A stretch of DNA of 64,000 bases, from positions 1-64,000 of the forward strand of contig CAVQGY010000003.1 of NCBI GenBank assembly GCA_963712165.1, written 5' to 3'. Below, one piece after another: positions 32,826 to 41,420 of the stretch. This DNA comes from B10-G9 sp963712165 (GTDB lineage: Bacteria; Chloroflexota; Anaerolineae; Anaerolineales; UBA11858). Positions within the stretch are counted from its first letter, which is position 1, and every line of letters starts with the position of its first letter. Under the pieces are notes generated by a model that was given only the letters and a program-made list of their open reading frames with translations, did not search any database and was not told where the DNA came from. Made by a program: the position numbers and the translations under genes.

Positions 32826-34880
32826 CTGAAAAACAAGTCCTTATTGATCACCCTGATCATCGCTAGCACCGCCATTTTGGGAATAACCTGTGTTGCATGT
32901 GGCATCACGGTTTTTGGTGTCAGTTTATGGATGCAGGAAACCGATATCCTGGATGAACTCCTGGATGGAATCCAGACTAATGAACCTGTTGAAGTAGAGG
33001 TGATCGTACCCACGGAACTATCGGGTAGTACACCCGGATCATCTGGTTATATTCCATCATCTACTAATCTGACATTGACAACGCTTTTAAATACGATTAT
33101 TCCCATCAATGATCCCCTTGATATCGCCCGTAGGTTGGAAGGTAAGGAACATCTCCAGCTTACCTTGCCCGTGGAGAATTTGAATCGTCAAGCAGGTGAA
33201 CAGGAGACTTTTTGGGTAACTAACACCGATACAGCTGAGAATTTCCAAATCGTAACCACGCTCTCAGCTGTGACTGACCACCTTTATTTTTGGGTTGAGA
33301 ATGGGGTGTTCTTCTCTCAGAAAACACTTGATGATCTGGCGGCGGATTTCGAGAGTAATATCTATCCCACAAACCAGGAGTTCTTTGGCACAGAATGGTA
33401 CCCCGGTGTGGACGAGGACCCGCATATCTATGTGATCTATGCCGGTGGCCTGGGAAATAATGTTGCCGGTTATTTCAGCTCAGTGGACGAGTACCATCCC
33501 GACGTACATGAATTTTCGAATGCACATGAAACCTTTATGCTCAATGCGGACAATGTTAGCTTGGGGGACCCATATACTTATGGAGTTCTTGCACATGAAT
33601 TCCAGCATATGATCCACTGGTACCGGGATAGAAATGAAACTTCCTGGCTGAATGAGGGTTTTGCTGAACTGGCCACCTTGCTGACCGGACACCGGGCAGG
33701 TCCTATACACGATTATTTTTTTGCAGATGATCCCGATTTGCAGCTGAATGACTGGCCTAATGACAACAACATGACAGTACCGCATTATGGCAACGCTTTC
33801 CTGTTCGTTACTTATTTCATGGACCGATTTGGCAGTGAAGCCACCAAAGCACTGGTTGCAGAAGATCTTAATGGGTTGGCTAGTGTTGACAAGGTGCTGG
33901 CGGACCGGTCAATCACTGATCCAGGGACAGGCAATCAGATCACCGCAGATGATGTTTTTCTGGATTGGGTAGTAACCAATATAATCAAGGATGAATACAA
34001 CGTAACGGACCGGTTTAAATACACAAGTTATCTGAATGCGCCTTTCTTTGACTTTACAGAGATCATTCACGATTGCTCCACCGGGAATTTATTACGTGAT
34101 GTGCATCAATATGCGGCAGATTATATTAAACTTGATTGCCCGGGGGATTTCACGCTGCGGTTTTCAGGGCAGGAATCGGTTCGGCTACTTCCTGAAAATC
34201 CAGTCGAGGGGCGCTACGCCTTTTGGTCCAATAAAGGGGACCATTCGGATATGCGCCTGACCCGCGAATTCGATTTCCGGGAGGTAAGCGGCCCGATCAC
34301 TTTCAATTTCAATACCTGGTATGACTTGGAAGAAGATTATGATTATATCTTCCTGGAGATATCCACTAATGGAAGAGATTGGCGGATCATCAGGACCCCT
34401 TCTAGCACTTCTGATAATCCCTCAGGTAATAGTTATGGCTGGGGATATAACGGTCTTTCGGGAGAGAACGGCATCTGGATTGAAGAATCAGTCGACCTGT
34501 CTGCTTATGCTGGTGAGAAGATCCAGGTTCGCTTTGAATACATCACCGATGCGGCAGTGCATGGAGAGGGTTTTCTATTAGATTCGGTGAGTATTCCGGA
34601 GATTGGTTATTCGACTGGGTTTGAGGATGATGATGGGGGTTGGTTAGCAGAAGGGTTTGTCCGTGTTGAAAATTCTCTACCCCAAACCTACAGACTGGCA
34701 TTAATTCACCTTGGACCTGAACCGAGGGTAGAATATCTGGCGATGTCAGAAGGGAATCAGCTAGAGATCAAGCTGAAATCAGAGGAAGAAGGAGAATATC
34801 CTGTTGTCCTTATAGTTACAGGCACAACGCGTTTCACAAGGCAAAAGGCGAACTACTGGATCGAACTTAGCCAGCAATAA
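32826..34880 (+). CDS. Secreted zinc metalloprotease, immune-inhibitor-A-like
   Basis: The protein is predicted to be an exported peptidase of about 684 residues. The N-terminal hydrophobic segment (LLITLIIASTAILGITCVACG) is followed by a linker, a gluzincin-like domain with HEFQH (His 257, Glu 258, His 261) and the downstream Glu in NEGFAEL. A C-terminal beta-sandwich repeat of the M6/MAM type follows (FNFNTWYDLEEDYDYIFLEI, DLSAYAGEKIQVRFEY, GEGFLLDSVSIPEIGY). The start is odd: CTG 32826 lies seven bases after GGAGG and gives a clean charged-hydrophobic signal. The next formal starter, TTG 32844, has no ribosome-binding site and would truncate the signal. Substrates are unknown. Confidence 0.82.
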   Translation: MKNKSLLITLIIASTAILGITCVACGITVFGVSLWMQETDILDELLDGIQTNEPVEVEVIVPTELSGSTPGSSGYIPSSTNLTLTTLLNTIIPINDPLDIARRLEGKEHLQLTLPVENLNRQAGEQETFWVTNTDTAENFQIVTTLSAVTDHLYFWVENGVFFSQKTLDDLAADFESNIYPTNQEFFGTEWYPGVDEDPHIYVIYAGGLGNNVAGYFSSVDEYHPDVHEFSNAHETFMLNADNVSLGDPYTYGVLAHEFQHMIHWYRDRNETSWLNEGFAELATLLTGHRAGPIHDYFFADDPDLQLNDWPNDNNMTVPHYGNAFLFVTYFMDRFGSEATKALVAEDLNGLASVDKVLADRSITDPGTGNQITADDVFLDWVVTNIIKDEYNVTDRFKYTSYLNAPFFDFTEIIHDCSTGNLLRDVHQYAADYIKLDCPGDFTLRFSGQESVRLLPENPVEGRYAFWSNKGDHSDMRLTREFDFREVSGPITFNFNTWYDLEEDYDYIFLEISTNGRDWRIIRTPSSTSDNPSGNSYGWGYNGLSGENGIWIEESVDLSAYAGEKIQVRFEYITDAAVHGEGFLLDSVSIPEIGYSTGFEDDDGGWLAEGFVRVENSLPQTYRLALIHLGPEPRVEYLAMSEGNQLEIKLKSEEEGEYPVVLIVTGTTRFTRQKANYWIELSQQ

Positions 34881-34886
34881 TAAAAA

Positions 34887-34920
34887 TATGACACTCTCCG
34901 CGTAGGCGGAGGGTGTCATA
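34887..34920 (-). terminator. Terminator after ytxH-like gene, possibly bidirectional
   Basis: A 15-bp stem (34887-34901 with 34906-34920, one G-U) has a GTAG loop. On the minus strand five U follow, suiting the ytxH-like gene. On the plus strand it could also stop the metalloprotease transcript but lacks a U run. Confidence 0.85.
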
Positions 34921-34953
34921 TATGGATCAGGTTAAACAGAATATATTGCGTTT

Positions 34954-35172
34954 TCAGGATTCTTTAGGATTAATGAACTCCTGGAGCTGTACTTCGAGTT
35001 CAGCCCTTTTCTGTTGAGCTGCTTCCTTGATCTCCAACTGGATATTATCAGCACCTTTCTGGATGACTGAACGCAATTCTTCGCCTGAATAGGGGGCCAG
35101 CAGCAGCGCGGTCAATCCCCCCAGTATACCTCCCAGGACGGCGCCATATACAAAAGCCAATGCTTTTCTCAT
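34954..35172 (-). CDS. YtxH domain-containing small membrane protein
   Basis: The 72 residues start with a Gly-rich membrane helix (AFVYGAVLGGILGGLTALLLAPYSGEELR), the YtxH/gas-vesicle-GvpP-like signature LLxAPxSGxELR. An amphipathic coiled coil follows (QLEIKEAAQQKRAELEVQLQEF). ATG 35172 follows AGGAGAGGG; an in-frame start 33 bases upstream is less likely. Such proteins are stress-associated in Bacilli, but the function is unknown. It is transcribed alone, divergent from adenosine deaminase. Confidence 0.85.
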   Translation of the reverse strand: MRKALAFVYGAVLGGILGGLTALLLAPYSGEELRSVIQKGADNIQLEIKEAAQQKRAELEVQLQEFINPKES

Positions 35173-35264
35173 CCAACCCTCTCCTTTTAACAATCTGACT
35201 GGCATATATTATACTGGTTCTTTGATAAAATGGGTACAAGCCAGGAAAATAGAGGAGTGTCCCA

Positions 35265-36269
35265 ATGATAGACCCCACTTTTCCCCTTGTAGATCTACAC
35301 AGGCACCTTGATGGCAGTATCAGGCTGGAAACCATTCTGGCCCTGGCTGCCAAGCATGACCTTCCCATGCCGGCAAAAACACTCGAAGAGCTGCGTCCTT
35401 ATGTTCAGATCACCGAAACTCGACCCGGAGTGATGGCATTCATTGAAAAATTCCAGCATATGATCGGGATCCTGGCTGATTATGATGCCTGCCGGCAGGT
35501 TGCCTATGAAAATGTGGAAGATGCCTTCAATGAGGGAATAGATTATATTGAACTTCGTTTCAGCCCATATTTTATGGCCCAACCCCATCAGCTGGATCCT
35601 TCTGGCGTAGTGGAATCTGTCCTGGAGGGCCTTCTGGACGGTCGTGAGGCTTTTGATATCGAAGTGAACGCCATAGGTATCATCAGCCGGACCTATGGAC
35701 CTGACAAAGGATGGATCGAGCTGGAAGCCCTGCTGGCCTATCGAGACCATATCCAGGCCCTGGATCTGGCCGGCGACGAAGTCAATTTCCCGGGTAAATT
35801 ATTCGTAGATCATTTTCAAGAAGGGCGGGAGGCTGGCTGGCATATTACGGTGCATGCCGGTGAAGAAGCCGGACCAGACAGTATCTGGCAGGCCATTGAA
35901 GAACTCGGTGCTGAAAGGATTGGTCACGGCGTAAGTGCAATCCAGGACCCCTTGCTGATGGATTATCTGGCTGACAAGCAGATTGGCGTTGAATCCAATT
36001 TGACCAGCAATTTGCAGACTAGAGTAGTCGATAGCTACCAGGATCACCCACTCAGGCAATTTCTTGAAGCTGGGGTCTTGGCAACAATTAACTCAGATGA
36101 CCCTGGTATCAGCGCAATTACCCTCCCTTATGAATATGAATATGCTGCCCCCGCAGCTGGTCTAAGCAAGGAGCAGATCAATCAGGCCCAGAAGAATGCT
36201 TTGGAAGTTGCCTTCCTTAGTCCGGAACAGAAGGCCAAACTGCTTGATAAGAAGAACTCAGATCCTTGA
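35265..36269 (+). CDS. add: Adenosine deaminase
   Basis: The enzyme deaminates adenosine or deoxyadenosine to inosine in purine salvage. The TIM-barrel zinc enzyme shows DLHRHLDGS (His 12, His 14), the His in TVHAGEEAGP, the acid/base region ERIGHGVSA, and the zinc Asp in INSDDPGIS. At 334 residues it is of normal length. Add-like deaminases can also act on adenine or futalosine derivatives. RHLDGS and the GHG context favour adenosine, but this is not certain. ATG 35265 follows GAGGAG. An extended -10 (TGATAAAAT, 35223-35231) is a possible promoter. Confidence 0.92.
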   Translation: MIDPTFPLVDLHRHLDGSIRLETILALAAKHDLPMPAKTLEELRPYVQITETRPGVMAFIEKFQHMIGILADYDACRQVAYENVEDAFNEGIDYIELRFSPYFMAQPHQLDPSGVVESVLEGLLDGREAFDIEVNAIGIISRTYGPDKGWIELEALLAYRDHIQALDLAGDEVNFPGKLFVDHFQEGREAGWHITVHAGEEAGPDSIWQAIEELGAERIGHGVSAIQDPLLMDYLADKQIGVESNLTSNLQTRVVDSYQDHPLRQFLEAGVLATINSDDPGISAITLPYEYEYAAPAAGLSKEQINQAQKNALEVAFLSPEQKAKLLDKKNSDP

Positions 36270-36294
36270 TTTTCCTACTCATTTGAGTGATAAT
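36266..36294 (+). promoter_or_regulatory. Promoter of the pantothenate/CoA cluster
   Basis: TTGATT (36266-36271) and GATAAT (36289-36294) are spaced by 17 bases. The -35 overlaps the add stop codon. A leader of about 50 bases precedes panB. Confidence 0.65.
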
Positions 36295-36353
36295 ATCCCA
36301 GTAGTTAGAATTGAAAACTAAGAATGACGGCCCCTACCCACGAGGAGGGTACC

Positions 36354-37223
36354 ATGTCTACATCCCCAATTTCTCATAAGAAAGTGACCACAGCTGTTTT
36401 CCGCTCGAAAAAGGAGCGTGGAGAACCGCTTACCATGTTAACCGCTTATGATTACTTGACAGCCAGAGCGGTTGATGGATCAGGAATTGACTCCATACTT
36501 GTTGGAGATTCCCTGGGTATGGTGATTCTGGGATATGAGAACACTCTCCCGGTGACCATGGAGGATATGCTCCATCATTGCCGGGCTGTTGCCCGGGGTG
36601 CCTCCCGAGCCCTGCTGATCGGTGATATGCCTTTTATGTCCTACCAGGTCAGCGTCACCGAAGCGGTTCGCAACGCCGGCAGGTTTCTCCAGGAAGGGGG
36701 TATGGACGCGGTTAAGCTGGAAGGTGGAGCAGAGCGCCTGGATGCTGTGGAAGCCATTATTGGATCCGGTATCCCGGTCTTGGGCCATTTGGGCTTGACT
36801 CCTCAGAGTGTTCATCTGCTGGGGGGATTCAAAGCTCAGGGCACAAGCGCTGAAGCAGCCGTAAGATTGCTCAAAGATGCTCAACTGCTAGACCAAGCAG
36901 GCTGTTTTGGGATCGTCCTTGAATCTGTGCCAGATCGGGTGGCCGAATATATATCTGGCCAGATTTCCATTCCTACGATAGGCATTGGGGCTGGAGGGGG
37001 GTGTGACGGCCAGGTGCTTGTCACTCATGACCTGCTGGGATTGTTTGATAAGTTCACCCCTAAATTCGTCAAACAATACGCGTCTCTGCATCAGGATATC
37101 AGTGCAGCGTTGCGGGATTATAAACAGGAGGTAGAATCCGGAGAATTTCCTAAACAGGAGCATAGCTTCTTGATCTCTGATGGTGAATGGAAGAATTTCC
37201 TCGACTTGATTTCGGAGTCCTGA
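36354..37223 (+). CDS. panB: 3-methyl-2-oxobutanoate hydroxymethyltransferase
   Basis: The first committed enzyme of pantothenate synthesis transfers a hydroxymethyl group from methylene-THF to ketoisovalerate. The 289 residues include MLTAYDYLTARAVDGSGIDSILVGDSLGMV, MPFMSYQ, DAVKLEGG, VLGHLGLTPQSVHLLGGFKAQG and the catalytic Glu in VLESVPD. ATG 36354 follows GAGGAGG; the upstream ATG at 36324 is rejected because that ribosome-binding site lies inside it. It opens a six-gene cluster for CoA synthesis. Confidence 0.96.
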   Translation: MSTSPISHKKVTTAVFRSKKERGEPLTMLTAYDYLTARAVDGSGIDSILVGDSLGMVILGYENTLPVTMEDMLHHCRAVARGASRALLIGDMPFMSYQVSVTEAVRNAGRFLQEGGMDAVKLEGGAERLDAVEAIIGSGIPVLGHLGLTPQSVHLLGGFKAQGTSAEAAVRLLKDAQLLDQAGCFGIVLESVPDRVAEYISGQISIPTIGIGAGGGCDGQVLVTHDLLGLFDKFTPKFVKQYASLHQDISAALRDYKQEVESGEFPKQEHSFLISDGEWKNFLDLISES

Positions 37224-37226
37224 TCC

Positions 37227-38141
37227 ATGAATAAGATCACAATTCTTGGTACAGGTGCCATGGCGCTTTTCATGGGGGGGCGTTTGGCAGAAAAAGGAGT
37301 AAAGGTCCGCTTGCTGGGAACATGGATGGAGAGCATTGATGCTGTCAACCGCCACGGAATTGGTATCCTTGAGAATGGTTCCCACCAATATTTCCCGGCA
37401 GAAGCTTATCATGATCCAAAACGACTCAACGGTTCCCGACTGGTACTGGTCTTGGTCAAATCCTGGCAGACAGAGCGGGCAGCCAGCGATCTGCAAGATC
37501 TATTGGCTGATGATGGGATCGCTCTAACACTCCAGAATGGTTTGGGGAATGGGGACATCCTTAGTGCTGCTATCGGTAAGGAACGGACAGCATTGGGAGT
37601 AACTACTTATGGAGCGACAATCCTTGGTCCTGGGGTGGTCAAGCCGGGAGGAAGCGGAACAATATCTATCCAGGACCATCCCGGGCTCTCGGACCTGGTA
37701 GATCTGCTCCAGCTGAGTGATTTTGCTGTACAGCAGGTGTCTGATCTGTCGGGATTGATTTGGGGAAAGTTAGTGATCAATGTGGCCATCAATCCGCTGA
37801 CCGGGCTGCTGGGCGTAAAGAATGGAGCCCTGCTGGAAAGTCCGGCTCTTACGCGACTTATGGGGCTGGCCGCCCGGGAAGCCGCAGATGTGGCTGGAAA
37901 GTTGGGAATCAAATTGAATTTCAACGATCCGTCTCAGGCTGCAGAGGAGGTAGCAGCCGCGACAGGGGAAAATCAATCTTCTATGCTGCAGGATATCAAT
38001 CGCGGAGCACCAACCGAAATCGATGTTTTATGTGGAGCGGTGGTTCGTGAGGGAAGAAGACTTGGGATCCCCACGCCTGTAAACAATACCCTGGCAACCC
38101 TGATCAAAGGAAAGACTGACCTGCAAAGGAAACGAGAATGA
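37227..38141 (+). CDS. panE: 2-dehydropantoate 2-reductase
   Basis: The enzyme reduces ketopantoate to pantoate with NADPH. The Rossmann start ITILGTGAMALFMGGRLAEKG is followed by LVLVKSWQTERAASDL, TLQNGLGNGD, VTTYGATILGPG and the catalytic Lys in LIWGKLVINVAINPLTGL. At 304 residues it is typical. It starts 3 bases after panB and overlaps panC by four, so translation is coupled through the cluster. Confidence 0.95.
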   Translation: MNKITILGTGAMALFMGGRLAEKGVKVRLLGTWMESIDAVNRHGIGILENGSHQYFPAEAYHDPKRLNGSRLVLVLVKSWQTERAASDLQDLLADDGIALTLQNGLGNGDILSAAIGKERTALGVTTYGATILGPGVVKPGGSGTISIQDHPGLSDLVDLLQLSDFAVQQVSDLSGLIWGKLVINVAINPLTGLLGVKNGALLESPALTRLMGLAAREAADVAGKLGIKLNFNDPSQAAEEVAAATGENQSSMLQDINRGAPTEIDVLCGAVVREGRRLGIPTPVNNTLATLIKGKTDLQRKRE

Positions 38142-38977
38142 TAGTAGTGGAAAATATCCCTGATTTGAGGGAAGAGCTGAGCAAGTTGGACCGGCCTCTG
38201 GGGTTCGTGCCCACAATGGGATACCTGCATGAAGGGCATCTCTCGCTGGTCCGCATGGCAAGGAAAGAAAATCCCTCAGTAGTTGTGTCCATCTTTGCTA
38301 ACCCCACCCAGTTCGCCCCAGACGAGGATCTGGACAGCTACCCGCGTGATATCGATCGGGATCTGGAATTGCTCGATCAGGAAACAGCTGACCTGGTTTG
38401 GATCCCAACTGTTGAGGTCATGTATCCGGAGGGATATCAAACCTGGGTCGACGTTGAAGGTCTCTCCAGGGTCTTGGAAGGGTCTTTCCGTCCGGGACAT
38501 TTTCGGGGTGTAACAACTGTTGTAGCCAAACTCTTCAACGCTGTAGGCCCAGAACGGGCATACTTTGGGCAAAAAGACGCCCAGCAGGCAGCTGTGATCA
38601 AACAGATGAAACGTGATTTGAATTACCCGATTCAAGTTTCGGTATGCCCTACAATAAGGGAGGCTGATGGACTGGCTATGTCCAGCCGTAACGTGTACCT
38701 GAACGGGAATGAGAGAATTGCTGCCAGATGCCTTTCCCGGGGACTATTTCAAGCCAGGGATGCGTTTCTGGCCGGTGAACGAAGAGCAGAGGTCCTGACA
38801 GTAATTGTAGGTAATGAGGTTCTGGATGAACCTCTGGCAAATCTGCAATATGTTTCCTGTACTGATCCGGAAACGCTGTCAGAGCTGGAAGGAGAAGTTG
38901 GATCGTGTCTGATATCCCTGGCAGTTACAGTGGGAAAAACGCGCTTGATCGATAATATCGTACTGGGAGAATCCTGA
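38138..38977 (+). CDS. panC: Pantothenate synthetase (pantoate-beta-alanine ligase)
   Basis: The enzyme condenses pantoate with beta-alanine using ATP. The nucleotidyltransferase motifs are PTMGYLHEGHLSLV (HxGH), NPTQFAPDEDLDSYPRD, GHFRGVTTVVAKLFNAV, FGQKDAQQ and MSSRNVYL (KMSKS-like). At 279 residues it is of usual length. It overlaps panE by four bases and panD by one. Confidence 0.96.
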   Translation: MIVVENIPDLREELSKLDRPLGFVPTMGYLHEGHLSLVRMARKENPSVVVSIFANPTQFAPDEDLDSYPRDIDRDLELLDQETADLVWIPTVEVMYPEGYQTWVDVEGLSRVLEGSFRPGHFRGVTTVVAKLFNAVGPERAYFGQKDAQQAAVIKQMKRDLNYPIQVSVCPTIREADGLAMSSRNVYLNGNERIAARCLSRGLFQARDAFLAGERRAEVLTVIVGNEVLDEPLANLQYVSCTDPETLSELEGEVGSCLISLAVTVGKTRLIDNIVLGES

Positions 38978-39336
38978 TGTATAAAAGATTATTAAAATCC
39001 AAGATCCATCGAGCCAGGGTGACTGATTCCAACCTGGATTATGAGGGCAGTATTACTATTGCACAGGACTTACTAGATCAGGCCGACCTGATGGAATATG
39101 AGAGTGTCCAGATTGTCAATTTAAATAACGGTGCCAGATTTGAGACCTATATCATTGCTGGCGAGCCAGGATCTGGGGCAATTGAACTGAATGGCCCGGC
39201 TGCCAGGCTGGCTCAGGTTGGAGATCTGGTGATCATCATGGCTTACGGATTAGTAGATGAAAATGACCTGCAGGACTGGAAACCAATTGTGCTTCTAGTG
39301 GACGATCAAAATCAGGTAAAGGAAATCCGATGTTAA
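38977..39336 (+). CDS. panD: Aspartate 1-decarboxylase (pyruvoyl)
   Basis: The enzyme makes beta-alanine for PanC. The zymogen self-cleaves at Gly 24-Ser 25 in DYEGSITI to form the pyruvoyl group. KRLLKSKIHRARVTDSNL, Tyr in ETYIIAGEPGSG and LNGPAARLAQVGDLVIIMAYG are conserved. At 119 residues the length is standard. Having panD here makes the cluster self-sufficient for both halves of pantothenate. Confidence 0.96.
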   Translation: MYKRLLKSKIHRARVTDSNLDYEGSITIAQDLLDQADLMEYESVQIVNLNNGARFETYIIAGEPGSGAIELNGPAARLAQVGDLVIIMAYGLVDENDLQDWKPIVLLVDDQNQVKEIRC

Positions 39337-40094
39337 TGACAATCGATATTGGCAATACCAATATCTCTCTGGGAGTGTACCAGGGAGATATATTGGGACC
39401 TTGCTGGAGGGTATCCACGGATCACCAGCGCATGCCGGATGAATATGGCCTGCAGATTGATGGATTGCTGAAACACGGTGATATTCGACCCGCGGATATC
39501 AGCGGGGTCTGCCTGGCGAGTGTTGTTCCCCAGCTGACGGGTGTTTTTCTACAGGCCTGCCAGGAATACCTCAATCTGGATCCATTGGTTGTTGATGCAG
39601 GAGTAAAAACCGGTGTCCGGGTATTATATGAAACGCCCAAATCAGTTGGAGCGGACCGCATCGTGGATGCCGCGGCAGTCCAGCATCTCTATGGGGGTCC
39701 TGCCTGTGTGGTGGATTTTGGCACTGGCACCACTTTTGATGCCATTTCGGCAGAAGGGGACTATCTGGGTGGAGCTATTGCTCCCGGGATCTCCATCGCA
39801 GCCGATGCCTTATTCCACAGGGCAGCAAAACTTCCCAAAGTGGATCTGAATACTCCCCCATCGGTGATTGGCAAGAACACGCCTCACGCCATGCAGTCTG
39901 GATTGATCTTTGGATATGTGGGGTTGGTCGAGGGCATGGTCGCCCGTTTTAAAAAGGAACTGGGTCCCGATATGAAAGTCATCGCAACCGGTGGTTTAAC
40001 TGATATCATAGCCCGGGAAACTGATGTGATCGATATAGTTGCTCCCTGGTTGACCCTGGAAGGTTTGAGGATCATCTGGAATATGAACCAGTAA
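39330..40094 (+). CDS. coaX: Type III pantothenate kinase
   Basis: The ASKHA-fold kinase phosphorylates pantothenate and is insensitive to CoA feedback. The phosphate motif is MTIDIGNTNISLG (Asp 6). ETPKSVGADRIVDAAAV, VVDFGTGTTFDAIS and LGGAIAPGI are type III signatures. At 254 residues it is typical. It overlaps panD by seven bases. No type I or II kinase is present in the window. Confidence 0.95.
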   Translation: MLMTIDIGNTNISLGVYQGDILGPCWRVSTDHQRMPDEYGLQIDGLLKHGDIRPADISGVCLASVVPQLTGVFLQACQEYLNLDPLVVDAGVKTGVRVLYETPKSVGADRIVDAAAVQHLYGGPACVVDFGTGTTFDAISAEGDYLGGAIAPGISIAADALFHRAAKLPKVDLNTPPSVIGKNTPHAMQSGLIFGYVGLVEGMVARFKKELGPDMKVIATGGLTDIIARETDVIDIVAPWLTLEGLRIIWNMNQ

Positions 40095-40153
40095 AAGTCC
40101 CAGGTATTGATTCACACCTCCCTGGTCCAGGCAAGTGATGAAAGGGGTATGTA

Positions 40154-41371
40154 ATGAATATATTTTCTGGTAAACGAATCGTACTCGGTGTGACCGGATC
40201 GATCGCAGCCTATAAAGCCGCGGCATTGGCATCCTCTCTGGCCAAATCCGGGGCCCTGGTGGACACCATCCTGACCGATGCAGCCTCAAAACTAATCTCA
40301 CCCATGACATTTTCTGCCCTGACCGGCCGGAAGGCTTACCTGGATGAGGATCTGTGGAAGCAGGATGATCATGTTCTCCATATCGATCTGGGAGAGAATA
40401 ACGATGTTTTCCTGATCGCCCCGGCAACTGCCAATACCATCGCCCGGCTGGCCTATGGGCTGGCCGATAACCTGCTTACCCTGGCAGCCCTGGCATCCCG
40501 AACTCCAATAGTGATCGCGCCGGCCATGGATGGTGGTATGTACTCCAATCCGGCAACCCAGGCGAATTTGGCAATATTACAAAAACGGGGTGTGCAAATT
40601 TGGGGACCCGCTGCCGGTCATCTGGCTTCAGGACTTTCCGGAAAAGGTCGTATGCTTGAGCCGGAGTTGCTGGCAGGGCATCTGCGCCAGTTTTTGGGAA
40701 AAGATGGGATACTAAAGAGTAGGAAAGTGGTTGTCAGTGCCGGCGGCACACAGGAACCGGTAGACCCTGTCCGTGTTATCACAAATAGGTCATCAGGAAA
40801 ACAAGGCTATGCAGTTGCCCAGGCCGCTCTAGATGCAGGTGCAAATGTTGTTCTGGTTTCCGCCCCGGTAGACCTGGTCCCCCCAGTTGGGGCCAGCGTG
40901 ATCCAGGTAAAAACAGCCGCAGAAATGGCGCAGGCTGTCCTGGTAGAAACGGAAGAGGCTGATCTGTTGATCATGGCCGCAGCTGTGGCAGACTATCGCC
41001 CGGTTCTACCAGCGGATCAGAAGATCAAGAAGGATCAGGAAGGGTTGCGGGCCCTTGAATTGGAGCCGACCGAGGATATTCTTCTTCGTGTGGCTGCCAG
41101 GAGAAATGAAAGAGGGATTGGCCCTGGACATGTGGTGGGTTTTGCAGCGGAAACTGATAATCTCCTTGAGAATGCCCGGGCAAAGTTGGAAAAGAAAGGG
41201 CTTGATCTGATCGCTGCCAATGACGTTAGCAGAAGGGATGCAGGTTTCGGTACGGATCAAAACCAGGTCCTGTTGATCTGGCCGGATGGACGTACCAGGG
41301 ATTTGGGCTTACTCCCGAAATCTGAGATCGCGACAGCCCTGATCGAAGAAGCTGCAGCCCTGCTTAACTAG
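40154..41371 (+). CDS. coaBC: Bifunctional phosphopantothenoylcysteine synthetase/decarboxylase
   Basis: The protein converts 4'-phosphopantothenate plus Cys to 4'-phosphopantetheine. The N-terminal flavoprotein CoaC (about 1-185) has VTGSIAAYKAAALA, the catalytic His in VLHIDLGENND, PATANTIARLAYGLADNLL and MDGGMYSNPATQ. The C-terminal CoaB (about 190-405) has VVSAGGTQEPVDPVRVITNRSSGKQG, VADYRP and the Lys motif DQKIKKDQ. At 405 residues it is a full-length fusion. It ends the CoA cluster; only coaD and coaE are missing. Confidence 0.95.
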   Translation: MNIFSGKRIVLGVTGSIAAYKAAALASSLAKSGALVDTILTDAASKLISPMTFSALTGRKAYLDEDLWKQDDHVLHIDLGENNDVFLIAPATANTIARLAYGLADNLLTLAALASRTPIVIAPAMDGGMYSNPATQANLAILQKRGVQIWGPAAGHLASGLSGKGRMLEPELLAGHLRQFLGKDGILKSRKVVVSAGGTQEPVDPVRVITNRSSGKQGYAVAQAALDAGANVVLVSAPVDLVPPVGASVIQVKTAAEMAQAVLVETEEADLLIMAAAVADYRPVLPADQKIKKDQEGLRALELEPTEDILLRVAARRNERGIGPGHVVGFAAETDNLLENARAKLEKKGLDLIAANDVSRRDAGFGTDQNQVLLIWPDGRTRDLGLLPKSEIATALIEEAAALLN

Positions 41372-41420
41372 AGAACTAATAAAGAGAGATTTCCAAAACA
41401 CCAACCCAAGGAGAAGAGCT

